64,000 nt of DNA from positions 1 through 64,000 of the forward strand of contig JAEYGZ010000021.1 of the NCBI GenBank assembly GCA_023409535.1, written 5' to 3'. Of this stretch, positions 52,489 through 60,524 are shown one piece after another. Made by a program: the position numbers and the translations under genes. Each line of letters opens with the position of its first letter. The stretch's first letter is position 1. Source of the stretch: Bacillota bacterium. Lineage in GTDB: Bacteria; Bacillota; Clostridia; Lachnospirales; Lachnospiraceae. The notes beneath the pieces were generated by a model. The model was not told the origin of the DNA. It did not search any database and saw nothing but the letters and a program-made list of their open reading frames with translations.

Positions 52489-53212
52489 ATAATATATCTT
52501 CCTTTCTTATTTCTTCTTTCGTTGATATTGACTGCAGGTAGCCCATTCCGTATTTGGAGAAGGATACCGGATAAATCTGAAGCTCATCCAGAATATGCGT
52601 AAGCCATACGGGCATGGCCCCCGGAATTTTGATTTCCATGAGGTGCTCTTCCTCTCCTAACATCGGCTTGCCCCAGTCTCCGCGTTCCAGCCAGAGTTCT
52701 TCCTCTCTCCAGTGTATCTCCCGGTCAAAGGTAACCCGAAGCTCCGGATTCGTAATTCCATACATGGCTATCCTGCGGTAAGATATATACATGGAGGGTA
52801 CAATTTCCTGATAATATTGCAGAAAATAATCAATCTCCCTTCCTATCTGAGTCGCACCAACCATGGGTACTTCCTCATATAAATACTGCTCTGCCTCATT
52901 AAGCTCCAGATTGATACGCCGTTTATATACGACACCTTTGTATTTCTTCTTCAGCTCAATAAAAACCTCATCTCCGGCCCTCGGAGTTCCGTAGCTTCGT
53001 AATCTCAGCTTCTCCTTATACACCGGCTTCTCCAGGGAATTTCGTATCAGCAGGTGATTTGGAGTGTCAAAATACACATTACAAATGGTAGCCTCTCCAT
53101 AGGCATCTGCTCTGAGATAATCCTGAAATCTATACTTCAGCTGCTGATATTGCAGCTCATTCATGAGATACTTTTTCTCATACCTTTTAAATGTTCCAGC
53201 GTTCATACCCAT
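52481..53212 (-). CDS. VTC-domain (polyphosphate polymerase-like) protein
   Basis: A 243-residue protein with the VTC tunnel features: RYEKKYLMN near the start, TICNVYFDTPNH, EKLRLRSYG, VFIELKKKYKG.VVYKRR and the ending Lys in MEIKIPG. These Lys/Arg strands bind polyphosphate or NTP in the eukaryotic enzyme, and the CYTH/VTC superfamily is clear. ATG 53212 follows GGAGG by five bases; ATG 53206 is an alternative. It leads the trio with DUF4956 and the beta-helix lipoprotein, suggesting a surface-polymer function. Confidence 0.88.
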   Translation of the reverse strand: MGMNAGTFKRYEKKYLMNELQYQQLKYRFQDYLRADAYGEATICNVYFDTPNHLLIRNSLEKPVYKEKLRLRSYGTPRAGDEVFIELKKKYKGVVYKRRINLELNEAEQYLYEEVPMVGATQIGREIDYFLQYYQEIVPSMYISYRRIAMYGITNPELRVTFDREIHWREEELWLERGDWGKPMLGEEEHLMEIKIPGAMPVWLTHILDELQIYPVSFSKYGMGYLQSISTKEEIRKEDILYA

Positions 53213-53519
53213 TCTTACCTCCATCGTTAACTGCTGAACTCATTGTATCTTGTCTACTTTAAATGAACTTTAAACTTTACATTAAAATTAATACACCATT
53301 GAAGGAAGCAAAAATTCATTACAAGGTTAAGTACGTAAAGCTTCTGAAATAAAAAAAGATACCGGTATCAACCAGTATCTCTTGGGTGCAAACTTTGTCG
53401 GTATTCCTATGGTATAAGATTCCTGAAAATCAATAATTTTACATAATATAGTTATGTCTACATATTCTGTTGTAAATTTTGTCTCTTAATTGTACTTGGA
53501 CCAACGCCCTTTTTTATAA
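53213..53519. other. 307-base intergenic region
   Basis: Contains the terminator of the histidine kinase gene (53350-53380) and, nearer 53213, the presumed promoter of the VTC-domain operon. No gene seen. Confidence 0.45.
53350..53380 (-). terminator. Terminator of the two-component operon
   Basis: On the minus strand AGATAC and GTATCT enclose a 12-nt loop and are followed by seven T. Confidence 0.7.
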
Positions 53520-54749
53520 CTACAGCTTTACCGTAAAACAGATGGATCTGCCATCCTCACTATGCACGGATATCCTTCCATGATGCGCCTCCACAATCGA
53601 CTTGGCAATGGAAAGACCGATGCCATATCCTCCGGTCTCTCTGGATCTTGAAGCATCCGCCCGGTAAAACCGGTCAAAGAGCTGATCCAGGTGCTTATTC
53701 TCAATAAAATCCGTTGTGTTATATATCTCCAGCTGGGGGCCTTTTCTCGCCAGGAACAGGGACAGCTGTATTTCACCATTTTCATTGGAGTACTTTAACG
53801 CATTATCCATTAACGTGGATACCAGCTGTCCTATGAGATCAGCATCCCCGTTCAGCTTCAGGCCAGGCTGAATGTTAATAAACATCCTTTTATTCTGGGC
53901 TTCCGCCATGGCAGCAAAGGAGCTTGCCATATCATATACACAGGCACTTAAGTTAAATTCTGAGAATACAACCCTTGCATTTCCCTCCTCCATCTTGGAC
54001 AGGGTCAGTAAATTCCTTACCAGCTTATCAAGCCTTGCGGTCTGATTGCGGATACTGTCAATCCATTCACTGGTTCCTCCTGCCAGCTCCAGAACATCCG
54101 CATTTGCCGATATAATGGCAAGCGGTGTCTTAATCTCATGCCCCGCATCGGTAATGAATTGCTTCTGTTTCTCTATGTTCTCAATGATTGGATTGACTGC
54201 TTTTCTGGATAGCAGGGATACCAGTATAAATACCAGTAACAGCGTACCAAGCGCAACTGCAAGCGAGGTCAGTAAGTAATAAAACATCATCTGCAGTTGA
54301 TCCCTGCAGTCCATAAAGATAATCATGGAGCTGTTTTGATGCTCTGTCAGCTTATATTTATAAATGCCCAGATAACCGGTCTGCTTTCCGCCTTCCACAA
54401 CCCTGCCTGCATAATCCAGCGCATCTGTGGAGCTCACCGCCGAGATATGGCCCGTATCAACCCGTCTGGCACTTTGATCCTCATTCAATTCAACAATAAA
54501 ATATCTGGTCTGAAACGGTGTCTCTTCATTCAGATTACCGTCAAACAGCGGATCTCTGGGCGGTTTTCTTCCGTTATCAAACACCGGAAACTTTCCCTGG
54601 TTATCCGCTAATACCTGTAATGTCATATCCGCTTTTTTATTCGTTTGGTAAAAATTGAGACCATTAATCACGCCAAGTAATAAAACCATAACCAGGCTCA
54701 GGGAGAGCATGGTTATCATAATAAATCGCCGCTTTAATTTATTGATCAT
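53520..54749 (-). CDS. Sensor histidine kinase
   Basis: A 409-residue kinase with two membrane helices (about 10-30 and 155-180) flanking an extracellular sensor loop, then the H-box (ITDAGHEIKTPLAII), N-box (LVSTLMDNALKYS), and the G-boxes (GGYGIGLSIAK). There is no clear HAMP domain. It overlaps the response regulator by four bases. It probably senses an envelope signal and controls the VTC/DUF4956/Cthe_2159 trio downstream, though the terminator between them argues for separate transcripts. Confidence 0.92.
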   Translation of the reverse strand: MINKLKRRFIMITMLSLSLVMVLLLGVINGLNFYQTNKKADMTLQVLADNQGKFPVFDNGRKPPRDPLFDGNLNEETPFQTRYFIVELNEDQSARRVDTGHISAVSSTDALDYAGRVVEGGKQTGYLGIYKYKLTEHQNSSMIIFMDCRDQLQMMFYYLLTSLAVALGTLLLVFILVSLLSRKAVNPIIENIEKQKQFITDAGHEIKTPLAIISANADVLELAGGTSEWIDSIRNQTARLDKLVRNLLTLSKMEEGNARVVFSEFNLSACVYDMASSFAAMAEAQNKRMFINIQPGLKLNGDADLIGQLVSTLMDNALKYSNENGEIQLSLFLARKGPQLEIYNTTDFIENKHLDQLFDRFYRADASRSRETGGYGIGLSIAKSIVEAHHGRISVHSEDGRSICFTVKL

Positions 54750-55420
54750 TCATTTTCCTCCAGTGTATAGCCGACGCCCCTGACAGCCCTCAGCTTAACA
54801 TTGGCATTTAACACCTCAAGCTTCTTGCGCAGGTAGGACACATTTACCCAGACAACATTGATCTCTGCTTCCGCATCATAACCCCAGATGCGCTCCATAA
54901 ACTGCTCCGTAGAGATAAGCCTTCTGGGATTATTCATAAGGAGCTCCAGCATCTGATATTCCTTGTTACTTAAACGCAGTATGGCAGTTCCGTTAGACAA
55001 TTCACAGGTATCTTTATTCAGGCTGATATTTCCCAGGGTGATCGTATCCGGTGTAAATTCAGGTTTTCTTCTTGTCATGGCACGGACTCTTGCCAGCAGC
55101 TCTCCCATGGCAAAGGGCTTACTAAGATAATCATCAGCCCCCTTATCCAGGCCGAGAATCTTATCCTCCGTCTGAGATTTGGCAGTCAGCATCAGAACCG
55201 GGGTAGCGATTCCCTGACTGCGCAGCTTCTCCAATACCTCGAGACCGTTACGCACAGGCATCATAATATCCAGTATGATAACATCATAAATCTGTGACAG
55301 GCCGTAATCCAGCGCATCCGCTCCGTTATAAACAGCATCCACGGAATAATTATTATGCTTTAATATCGCCGCCAAAGCATTGGACATTTCCTTTTCATCC
55401 TCAGCCAGTAAAATTCTCAT
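54746..55420 (-). CDS. OmpR-family response regulator
   Basis: A 224-residue regulator with a receiver domain (phospho-acceptor D51 in ILDIMMPVRNG; Lys in LSKPFAMGELLARV) and a C-terminal winged helix (YQMLELLMNNPRRLISTEQFMERIWGY, in part). GGAGG precedes the ATG. It is first in the operon with the kinase. Confidence 0.94.
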   Translation of the reverse strand: MRILLAEDEKEMSNALAAILKHNNYSVDAVYNGADALDYGLSQIYDVIILDIMMPVRNGLEVLEKLRSQGIATPVLMLTAKSQTEDKILGLDKGADDYLSKPFAMGELLARVRAMTRRKPEFTPDTITLGNISLNKDTCELSNGTAILRLSNKEYQMLELLMNNPRRLISTEQFMERIWGYDAEAEINVVWVNVSYLRKKLEVLNANVKLRAVRGVGYTLEENE

Positions 55421-55555
55421 CCATGTACCTCCAAATCAACTCAAACAAATATGAAACCCTTTCTTAGTTTGAGGATAAGCAAATATAATTATAAGCTATG
55501 GTAACATAATAACCTTAAATTTAGTTAAAATCAAATGCGTGTGCATATAAAATAA

Positions 55556-55587
55556 TGGGACGAAATATCATATATAGTTTCGTCCCA
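55556..55587. terminator. Terminator after the acetyltransferase gene
   Basis: TGGGACGAAA (55556-55565) and TTTCGTCCCA (55578-55587) form a 10-bp stem between two minus-strand genes; a weak T run follows on the minus strand. Confidence 0.65.
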
Positions 55588-55628
55588 TACCAATTTATTT
55601 TAGCCTGCTATATCCGGTACAGATTACC

Positions 55629-56789
55629 TTATACCATGTCGGCAGGATAGATATAAAACGGCAGCGGAAACCAGGTCTTCAGGTTACGGGGAAGCTGATT
55701 GCGAAGGGGTGAATAGTTCTGAAACAAAACAGACATGGCTTCCAGATGGCTATATTCGTAATCCGGTGTCAGCCGGGTATCCGCAACCGTCACTGTATTA
55801 TTCTTCACTTCAATATACAGCTGCTCTTCCTTCTTCTTTCCATGTATCAGCAAGGTTACTTTACCGTCCTCCAGTACCTCGTAAACTGCCTTAAGCTTTA
55901 AATATGCCTCAATCACTTTTTTATAATTGAATACCGTGAAATTTTCCACCGTCTGAATCGTTACATTTTCCGCAAGCTCAGCGATGGAATCAATATATTC
56001 GCGCTGAAACTCCGGTAATTCGAAGGTGACTCCATCCTTCATTTCTGTTGAAGCAAATGCGATGACAATTTCCTTGATGCGGACCGGCTGTGTAAGAAGA
56101 ATTTCCTTAACTGACTTATCGTATCGCACAAGATACCCTGCAAAGCTCCCTGCATCATAGATGGAATAGACCGTTGCCTGCCAGCTGCGAAGAATGTCAA
56201 GCAGCTTTTCCGAAGCCCGGTAATAACGAAGGGGCTGCTTACTCTGCAGTTCGTCTATCTCACGAAGCACTCCGGTATCCTCTTCCTTCACCTGTTTAAA
56301 CTGGTAATCACCATCCATAGTTATATTGGCATGCTTTACATTTGCCTGATCCAGCCAGAGACAGTATTTACTTCCTGCCATCTCATAGGAGAAATAAGCA
56401 TAGCGGTTACGTCTGCCGGAAAGTACGGAAAAATCAACCTCCCGGGCAAACATATCCTCCACAGCCATGTTCATGAGTTTTTTCATATAGCCCTTGGATC
56501 TGCAATAAGGATTTACTGCAACATTTCCGATACCATAGAAACTCAGCGGCGTATCGCCAACCGTAGACTCCCCGGGGTAGGAACCCACTGCAGCTACAAT
56601 TCGGCCGTTTTCCAAGGTAATATAATTTGCTTCACAGGGATGATATTCCTTTTTATAAAGCTTAGGCAGTGAACGGTAGAAATCATTGTCCGTACCATTC
56701 AAATGAAACACATAATTAATGAAATCAATCAATTCATCCTGCATGGAAGCATTTCCTTTTACAAATTGAACCTGTAAATCCTCAGCCAT
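55629..56789 (-). CDS. Eis-like GNAT acetyltransferase
   Basis: A 386-residue two-domain GNAT: the first domain has the acetyl-CoA loop (NVAVNPYCRSKGYMKKLM, with R/Q-x-x-G-x-G/A) and VLSGRRNRYAYFSYE. The second half, with an SCP2-like tail, follows the Eis pattern. Eis proteins acetylate amines including aminoglycosides; the length and layout fit. AGGAGG precedes the ATG. The substrate is unknown. Confidence 0.8.
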   Translation of the reverse strand: MAEDLQVQFVKGNASMQDELIDFINYVFHLNGTDNDFYRSLPKLYKKEYHPCEANYITLENGRIVAAVGSYPGESTVGDTPLSFYGIGNVAVNPYCRSKGYMKKLMNMAVEDMFAREVDFSVLSGRRNRYAYFSYEMAGSKYCLWLDQANVKHANITMDGDYQFKQVKEEDTGVLREIDELQSKQPLRYYRASEKLLDILRSWQATVYSIYDAGSFAGYLVRYDKSVKEILLTQPVRIKEIVIAFASTEMKDGVTFELPEFQREYIDSIAELAENVTIQTVENFTVFNYKKVIEAYLKLKAVYEVLEDGKVTLLIHGKKKEEQLYIEVKNNTVTVADTRLTPDYEYSHLEAMSVLFQNYSPLRNQLPRNLKTWFPLPFYIYPADMV

Positions 56790-56885
56790 GTTTACTCCTC
56801 CTATGAACTATAATTATATTCATTCTACTATTGTGAAGGTCTTTGGTAAACAAAAATATACCTGTACTTCAATTGAATTGCATGT

Positions 56886-58874
56886 TTACACCTCAAACTG
56901 ACTCTCATGCCGCTGAAAGAAATCCATTCTTGGCTCAAGATATTTTAAGGTATGGTTCTCTTTCTCCTTAATCAGTGCATTTAACGGCTCAAAAATATAA
57001 TCCCAGCTCCAAAGCTCATTTCCAACTTTGAGATATTCCCGTACCATCTCGCAGCCGGCAGGCGCCAAAGGATGCAGCAGGGTGGCCGCAGTACGCACTG
57101 CATGAAGGGTATCGATCAGAACCTGCCTGCGCAGTGTATCATCCTCACCAGTGTCCGCAATACGAATGTTATTCACCCAATATTTATTCATCGTGCGGAT
57201 ATAGGTATCAAGAACATCCGTCAGACGATGAAATTCATGTCCGTACATATGCCGTTCAAAGGTCAGTATCGCCTGTGACGCTTCCTTTCGGACCGCTTCA
57301 CTTACCTCACCCTCAGGTATTCTGGAAGCATAATACTTCTGTGCGGTATAAAAGCAGGAGCGGATCATCCGGTTAAAGACATTGGTTAGCAGATTCCCCT
57401 CCTTCACCACACCGTCCTGGCTGTCATCCTTCACCTCCATTAAGGCCTTTGGTTGAAAGCTTACACTTTTGGTATCCAGCCCCAGACTGATAAAATGCAT
57501 CCGAAGCTGCTCGGAGGTATAAAAGCTCAGCAATTCCTTCGCCATAGGCGGCTTTACAGCCCCGCTGCTGCTTGCCTTCTTATCCATGAACAGAACATGG
57601 TTATTGGTAATCAGATGCGGCAGAATGAATTCTCCTTCCTCAGGCTCAACCTTCGGACCATCCTCCTGAAGTGCCATGAACATTCCCATCTCCGCAATTC
57701 CATAGAAGTATATATTATCTTCCCCGATGAATTGATATACATTTGCCTCCTTGGAGCACCACCATTGTCTCCACTCCTCAGGCTCCTTATGAAGACTCTC
57801 CAGATAAGCTCTCGTGAAGGAGATGGGAGCCCATAAGGATTCCGGCCATACCCAGAAGGTTAGATTCTGCAAATCTTCTTTCTCCGGCACTTTCACGCCC
57901 CATTCGATATTACCGGTCAGGCGGAAAGGTACCAAGGTCTTGCCGGTCCGATAATAGATTCCCTGTGCGCTTAATTTCTCTCTGGCCAGGTCTCTGTCAC
58001 TTAATGATGCAAAGACTAAGGTAATTGAAGATTTATTATTCTCCTCCAGAGTTTCATGAGCCGGAAGGTCCGAATTGATCCTCTGCAGCAGCTCCAGCTG
58101 ATTCTTCTTTACATAGATTACCGGTTTCTTTAAGAATTCTTCCATGGCACTTAACTGGTATCTGCGTGAATTCGTATACTTACGAAGATATTCTATTCTC
58201 CGGGCCAGCAGCTCTCCAAAATCCTCCAGTCGAAAATACCAGTTGGTGACATCAATCACCTCCGGCGTCCTGCCGGATAAGGTGCTCTTTGGATTAATCA
58301 GCTCACTTGGCATGTATTGATGCCCAAGCGAGCATTCATCCGCATAGCCCCGTTCCGAGCTGCAGCCCTGAATAGGGCACTGCCCCACAACCTGACGTCC
58401 ATTGAGAAGCACCTTATAATCCGGATCATAAAATTGCGGTGTTGACAGCTTCTCCAGAAACCCTTTTTCATATAGTCCTTCAAATACCTCTCTGGAAACC
58501 TCATTATGAATCTCACCGCTTCTTCCAAATGCCGAGGTTCCGTACAGATTCAGGCTGATTTCATATCGGTCAAGTGTTTCCTTTTGTTTTTTATGATTTT
58601 CACAGACATACTCTTCAATGGTAAGATTACTTCCTGTCTCCTCTTTTAATTTACGGTAGCTTTCCAGAATCGGCGAACCGTAGCAGTCTGTTCCTGAGAC
58701 AAAGATAACATTCTCCTCACCGATACGGTCTCGCAAGAACCTGGCAAATACATCGGCATGAATAAATACGCCTCCAATATGTCCAAAATGCAGCTCCTTA
58801 TTCCCATAGGGCATGCCTGCCGTAATTACCGCCCGCTTGGGAAATACCGGTCTGTTGCTTTCTCGTCCTTCCAT
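56886..58874 (-). CDS. metG: Methionyl-tRNA synthetase-like class I ligase
   Basis: A 662-residue class I synthetase of MetG type: GMPYGNKELHFGHIGG carries the HIGH motif, FVSGTDCYGSPI follows, and a zinc knuckle (CPIQGC...C...H) lies in the connective region. The C-terminal helical anticodon domain is present. The KMSKS motif is degenerate (MDKKASSSGAVKPP), and the region around it is longer than usual. The gene has a T-box leader whose possible specifier is ATG. It could be the sole MetRS or an accessory, drug-tolerant paralogue. GAGGAAGGGAAG precedes the ATG. Confidence 0.8.
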   Translation of the reverse strand: MEGRESNRPVFPKRAVITAGMPYGNKELHFGHIGGVFIHADVFARFLRDRIGEENVIFVSGTDCYGSPILESYRKLKEETGSNLTIEEYVCENHKKQKETLDRYEISLNLYGTSAFGRSGEIHNEVSREVFEGLYEKGFLEKLSTPQFYDPDYKVLLNGRQVVGQCPIQGCSSERGYADECSLGHQYMPSELINPKSTLSGRTPEVIDVTNWYFRLEDFGELLARRIEYLRKYTNSRRYQLSAMEEFLKKPVIYVKKNQLELLQRINSDLPAHETLEENNKSSITLVFASLSDRDLAREKLSAQGIYYRTGKTLVPFRLTGNIEWGVKVPEKEDLQNLTFWVWPESLWAPISFTRAYLESLHKEPEEWRQWWCSKEANVYQFIGEDNIYFYGIAEMGMFMALQEDGPKVEPEEGEFILPHLITNNHVLFMDKKASSSGAVKPPMAKELLSFYTSEQLRMHFISLGLDTKSVSFQPKALMEVKDDSQDGVVKEGNLLTNVFNRMIRSCFYTAQKYYASRIPEGEVSEAVRKEASQAILTFERHMYGHEFHRLTDVLDTYIRTMNKYWVNNIRIADTGEDDTLRRQVLIDTLHAVRTAATLLHPLAPAGCEMVREYLKVGNELWSWDYIFEPLNALIKEKENHTLKYLEPRMDFFQRHESQFEV

Positions 58875-58987
58875 AAACGCTTCCCTTCCTCTCTCTCATG
58901 ATATTAGATTTGGCAAATCATAATTTTCTGCAGAGGAATTGTAAGGTTTATGATTTTACGGTATCCCTGTTCAGAATACCGAAGCAT

Positions 58988-59260
58988 AAAAAACGCCCCT
59001 GCAAAAAAACCTGCAGGGGCGATATCCATCTATCGCGGTGCCACCCTATTCATTAATATGTCACCATATTAATCTCTTCGAGTACAATCATACTCTGGTT
59101 CTGTAACGTGAACTTACGTCATAGCATCACTGATCCGGCAATTCCGGATAAGATCCGTATGCGGCTCCGAGGCTTGGTTCATTATATGTCCCGTTATTCC
59201 TTCTCAGCTGCCGGAATTCTCTGTAGACCGCCCATATAATTACTCTTCTCATCATTGCCT
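58988..59260 (-). promoter_or_regulatory. T-box riboswitch leader of the metG-like gene
   Basis: On the minus strand the T-box GGGTGGCACCGCG (59046-59034) is followed by a terminator (CGCCCCTGCA against TGCAGGGGCG at 58994-59021, then T run). Upstream, stem I has the GACAGAGAA-like element and a possible ATG specifier (59182-59180, AATGAACC). Uncharged tRNA-Met would favour read-through. The specifier is a by-eye choice; AAC or GAA would also fit locally. Confidence 0.88.
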
Positions 59261-59304
59261 TTAAATTTTTAACAAGTATATAAAATCCGGAAGAAAAAGT
59301 CAAG

Positions 59305-59535
59305 GGCCTAGTGTGAATTATAAAAACATAATTCACACCCGATAGTTTATGCCTGCGTAATCCTCGGCATAAACTAATTCAAGGGTAAGATATATCAGGC
59401 CTAGTGTGAATTATAAAAACATAATTCACACCCGATAGTTTATGCCTGCGTAATCCTCGGCATAAACTAATTCAAGGGTAAGATGTATCAGGCCCAGTGT
59501 GAATTATAAAAACATAATTCACACCTAATAGTTTA
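59305..59535. repeat. 93-bp tandem repeat, two full and one partial unit
   Basis: Units start at 59305, 59398 and 59491 (partial). Each full unit has two perfect hairpins: GTGTGAATTAT/ATAATTCACAC (59311-59321, 59328-59338) and TAGTTTATGCC/GGCATAAACTA (59343-59353, 59366-59376). The third unit overlaps the last codons of the LysM gene (ATAAACTATTAG), so the array is likely a duplicated terminator region. Unit differences are few. Confidence 0.85.
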
Positions 59536-59917
59536 TGCTTACAGCCATAATTCCGGTATCGGTCTTATCTGTGGCATCGGTATAATAGGGAACGATAATA
59601 AAGTTACCGAAATGGATCTCATCGGACACCATACCATTGCTGTTCTTAATCTCTTCAATGTATTCGTTCAAATCATCATATTCCTCAGACATATATCTGG
59701 TTGCAATACTCCAGAGGGTATCCCCCTTCTTGATCTCAATACTGGTTACCAGCTTGATCCGCTCTCCCTCTCTCTGGGCTGTCACTGTCTTAGTAATAAA
59801 AAGAACAGAACACAGCAATATAATAAGCAGCAGCCCTGCACCGATAAACCATATTTTCCTCTTATTCAGCTGATAATATCCATTCTTTCCTGCAATCTGG
59901 TAAACCGTTCTATTCAT
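59525..59917 (-). CDS. LysM protein, YneA-like (SOS cell-division inhibitor type)
   Basis: A 130-residue protein: short cytoplasmic start, a membrane helix (IWFIGAGLLLIILLCSVLFI), and one LysM domain (EIKKGDTLWSIATRYMSEEY...NFIIVPYY) that binds peptidoglycan. This layout is that of YneA/DivS-type division suppressors. ATG 59917 has GGAGG nine bases upstream; earlier starts have none. Three LexA-like boxes lie upstream, which supports SOS control. No lexA gene is visible in the window. The stop lies inside the tandem repeat. Confidence 0.8.
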   Translation of the reverse strand: MNRTVYQIAGKNGYYQLNKRKIWFIGAGLLLIILLCSVLFITKTVTAQREGERIKLVTSIEIKKGDTLWSIATRYMSEEYDDLNEYIEEIKNSNGMVSDEIHFGNFIIVPYYTDATDKTDTGIMAVSINY

Positions 59918-60053
59918 CTTCCATGCCCTCCCAAGAATTATTCTCTTCTGCGCTAACTCAAGATTATCATCAATTTTTTTCATTGTAATATAGGTCTGGG
60001 TCATCTGATGTCTCATGAAAAAATTTTTCTGTCATTTTTTCGAACAAATGATA

Positions 60054-60128
60054 CGAACATTTGTTTCATTAATTTGATTATACAAGGGAAACATATGTTT
60101 GTCAATATGAATCTCGAACATATATTCC
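60054..60128. promoter_or_regulatory. Three LexA-like (SOS) boxes
   Basis: CGAACATTTGTTTC (60054-60067), GAAACATATGTTTG (60088-60101) and CGAACATATATTCC (60115-60128) match the Gram-positive box CGAACATATGTTCG with few changes. They lie 137-211 bases upstream of the LysM gene start. Confidence 0.7.
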
Positions 60129-60524
60129 TTTTTTTATATTTCAAAACGGCTCTAAGAAAAATTCAGTAAGGCGGCGTAAAAAATACATCCTGAAGACTGC
60201 CGGTACTTTTCGCTGAAAACCGGAAGTGACAAGGATGTATCCGTATGAACTATATGAATTTATAGAGCTGCACGAATGTGCAGCTCCTCTGACGGTTTTG
60301 TGATAACTCTTCTGACGGTTGCCCGGCTTGGTAAAGTAATTCCTGCTCCAACAAAAAAACAGCTTCGGCGGTCAGTTAGAAAACATCCCGAGATACCTCT
60401 TGGCAGAGCATCCCTGCCTGCTGCAATAATACAGCTGTCACACCACATTCCAGCAGTACAATCAGATCAGCCCTGCTGTTCTGCCATTACCTGTTTCATT
60501 ATCGAAGGTTTCTTACCCCGGCTA
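60129..60524. other. Region between the SOS boxes and the GH127 gene end
   Basis: Includes the perfect 9-bp stem GAGCTGCAC/GTGCAGCTC (60265-60286) with a 4-nt loop and an imperfect longer hairpin (about 60187-60240) with arms ATACATCC/GGATGTAT. Short minus-strand frames here look weakly coding but are broken; no gene is called. Confidence 0.4.

Noticed and set aside
59305..59535. Possible CRISPR array
   Set aside because: Units are contiguous 93-bp tandem copies with internal hairpins. There are no unique spacers and no cas genes.
60129..60524. Short frames downstream of GH127 (minus: ADLIVLLECGVTAV...; plus: MCSSSDGFV...)
   Set aside because: Broken, without ribosome sites and without recognisable domains.
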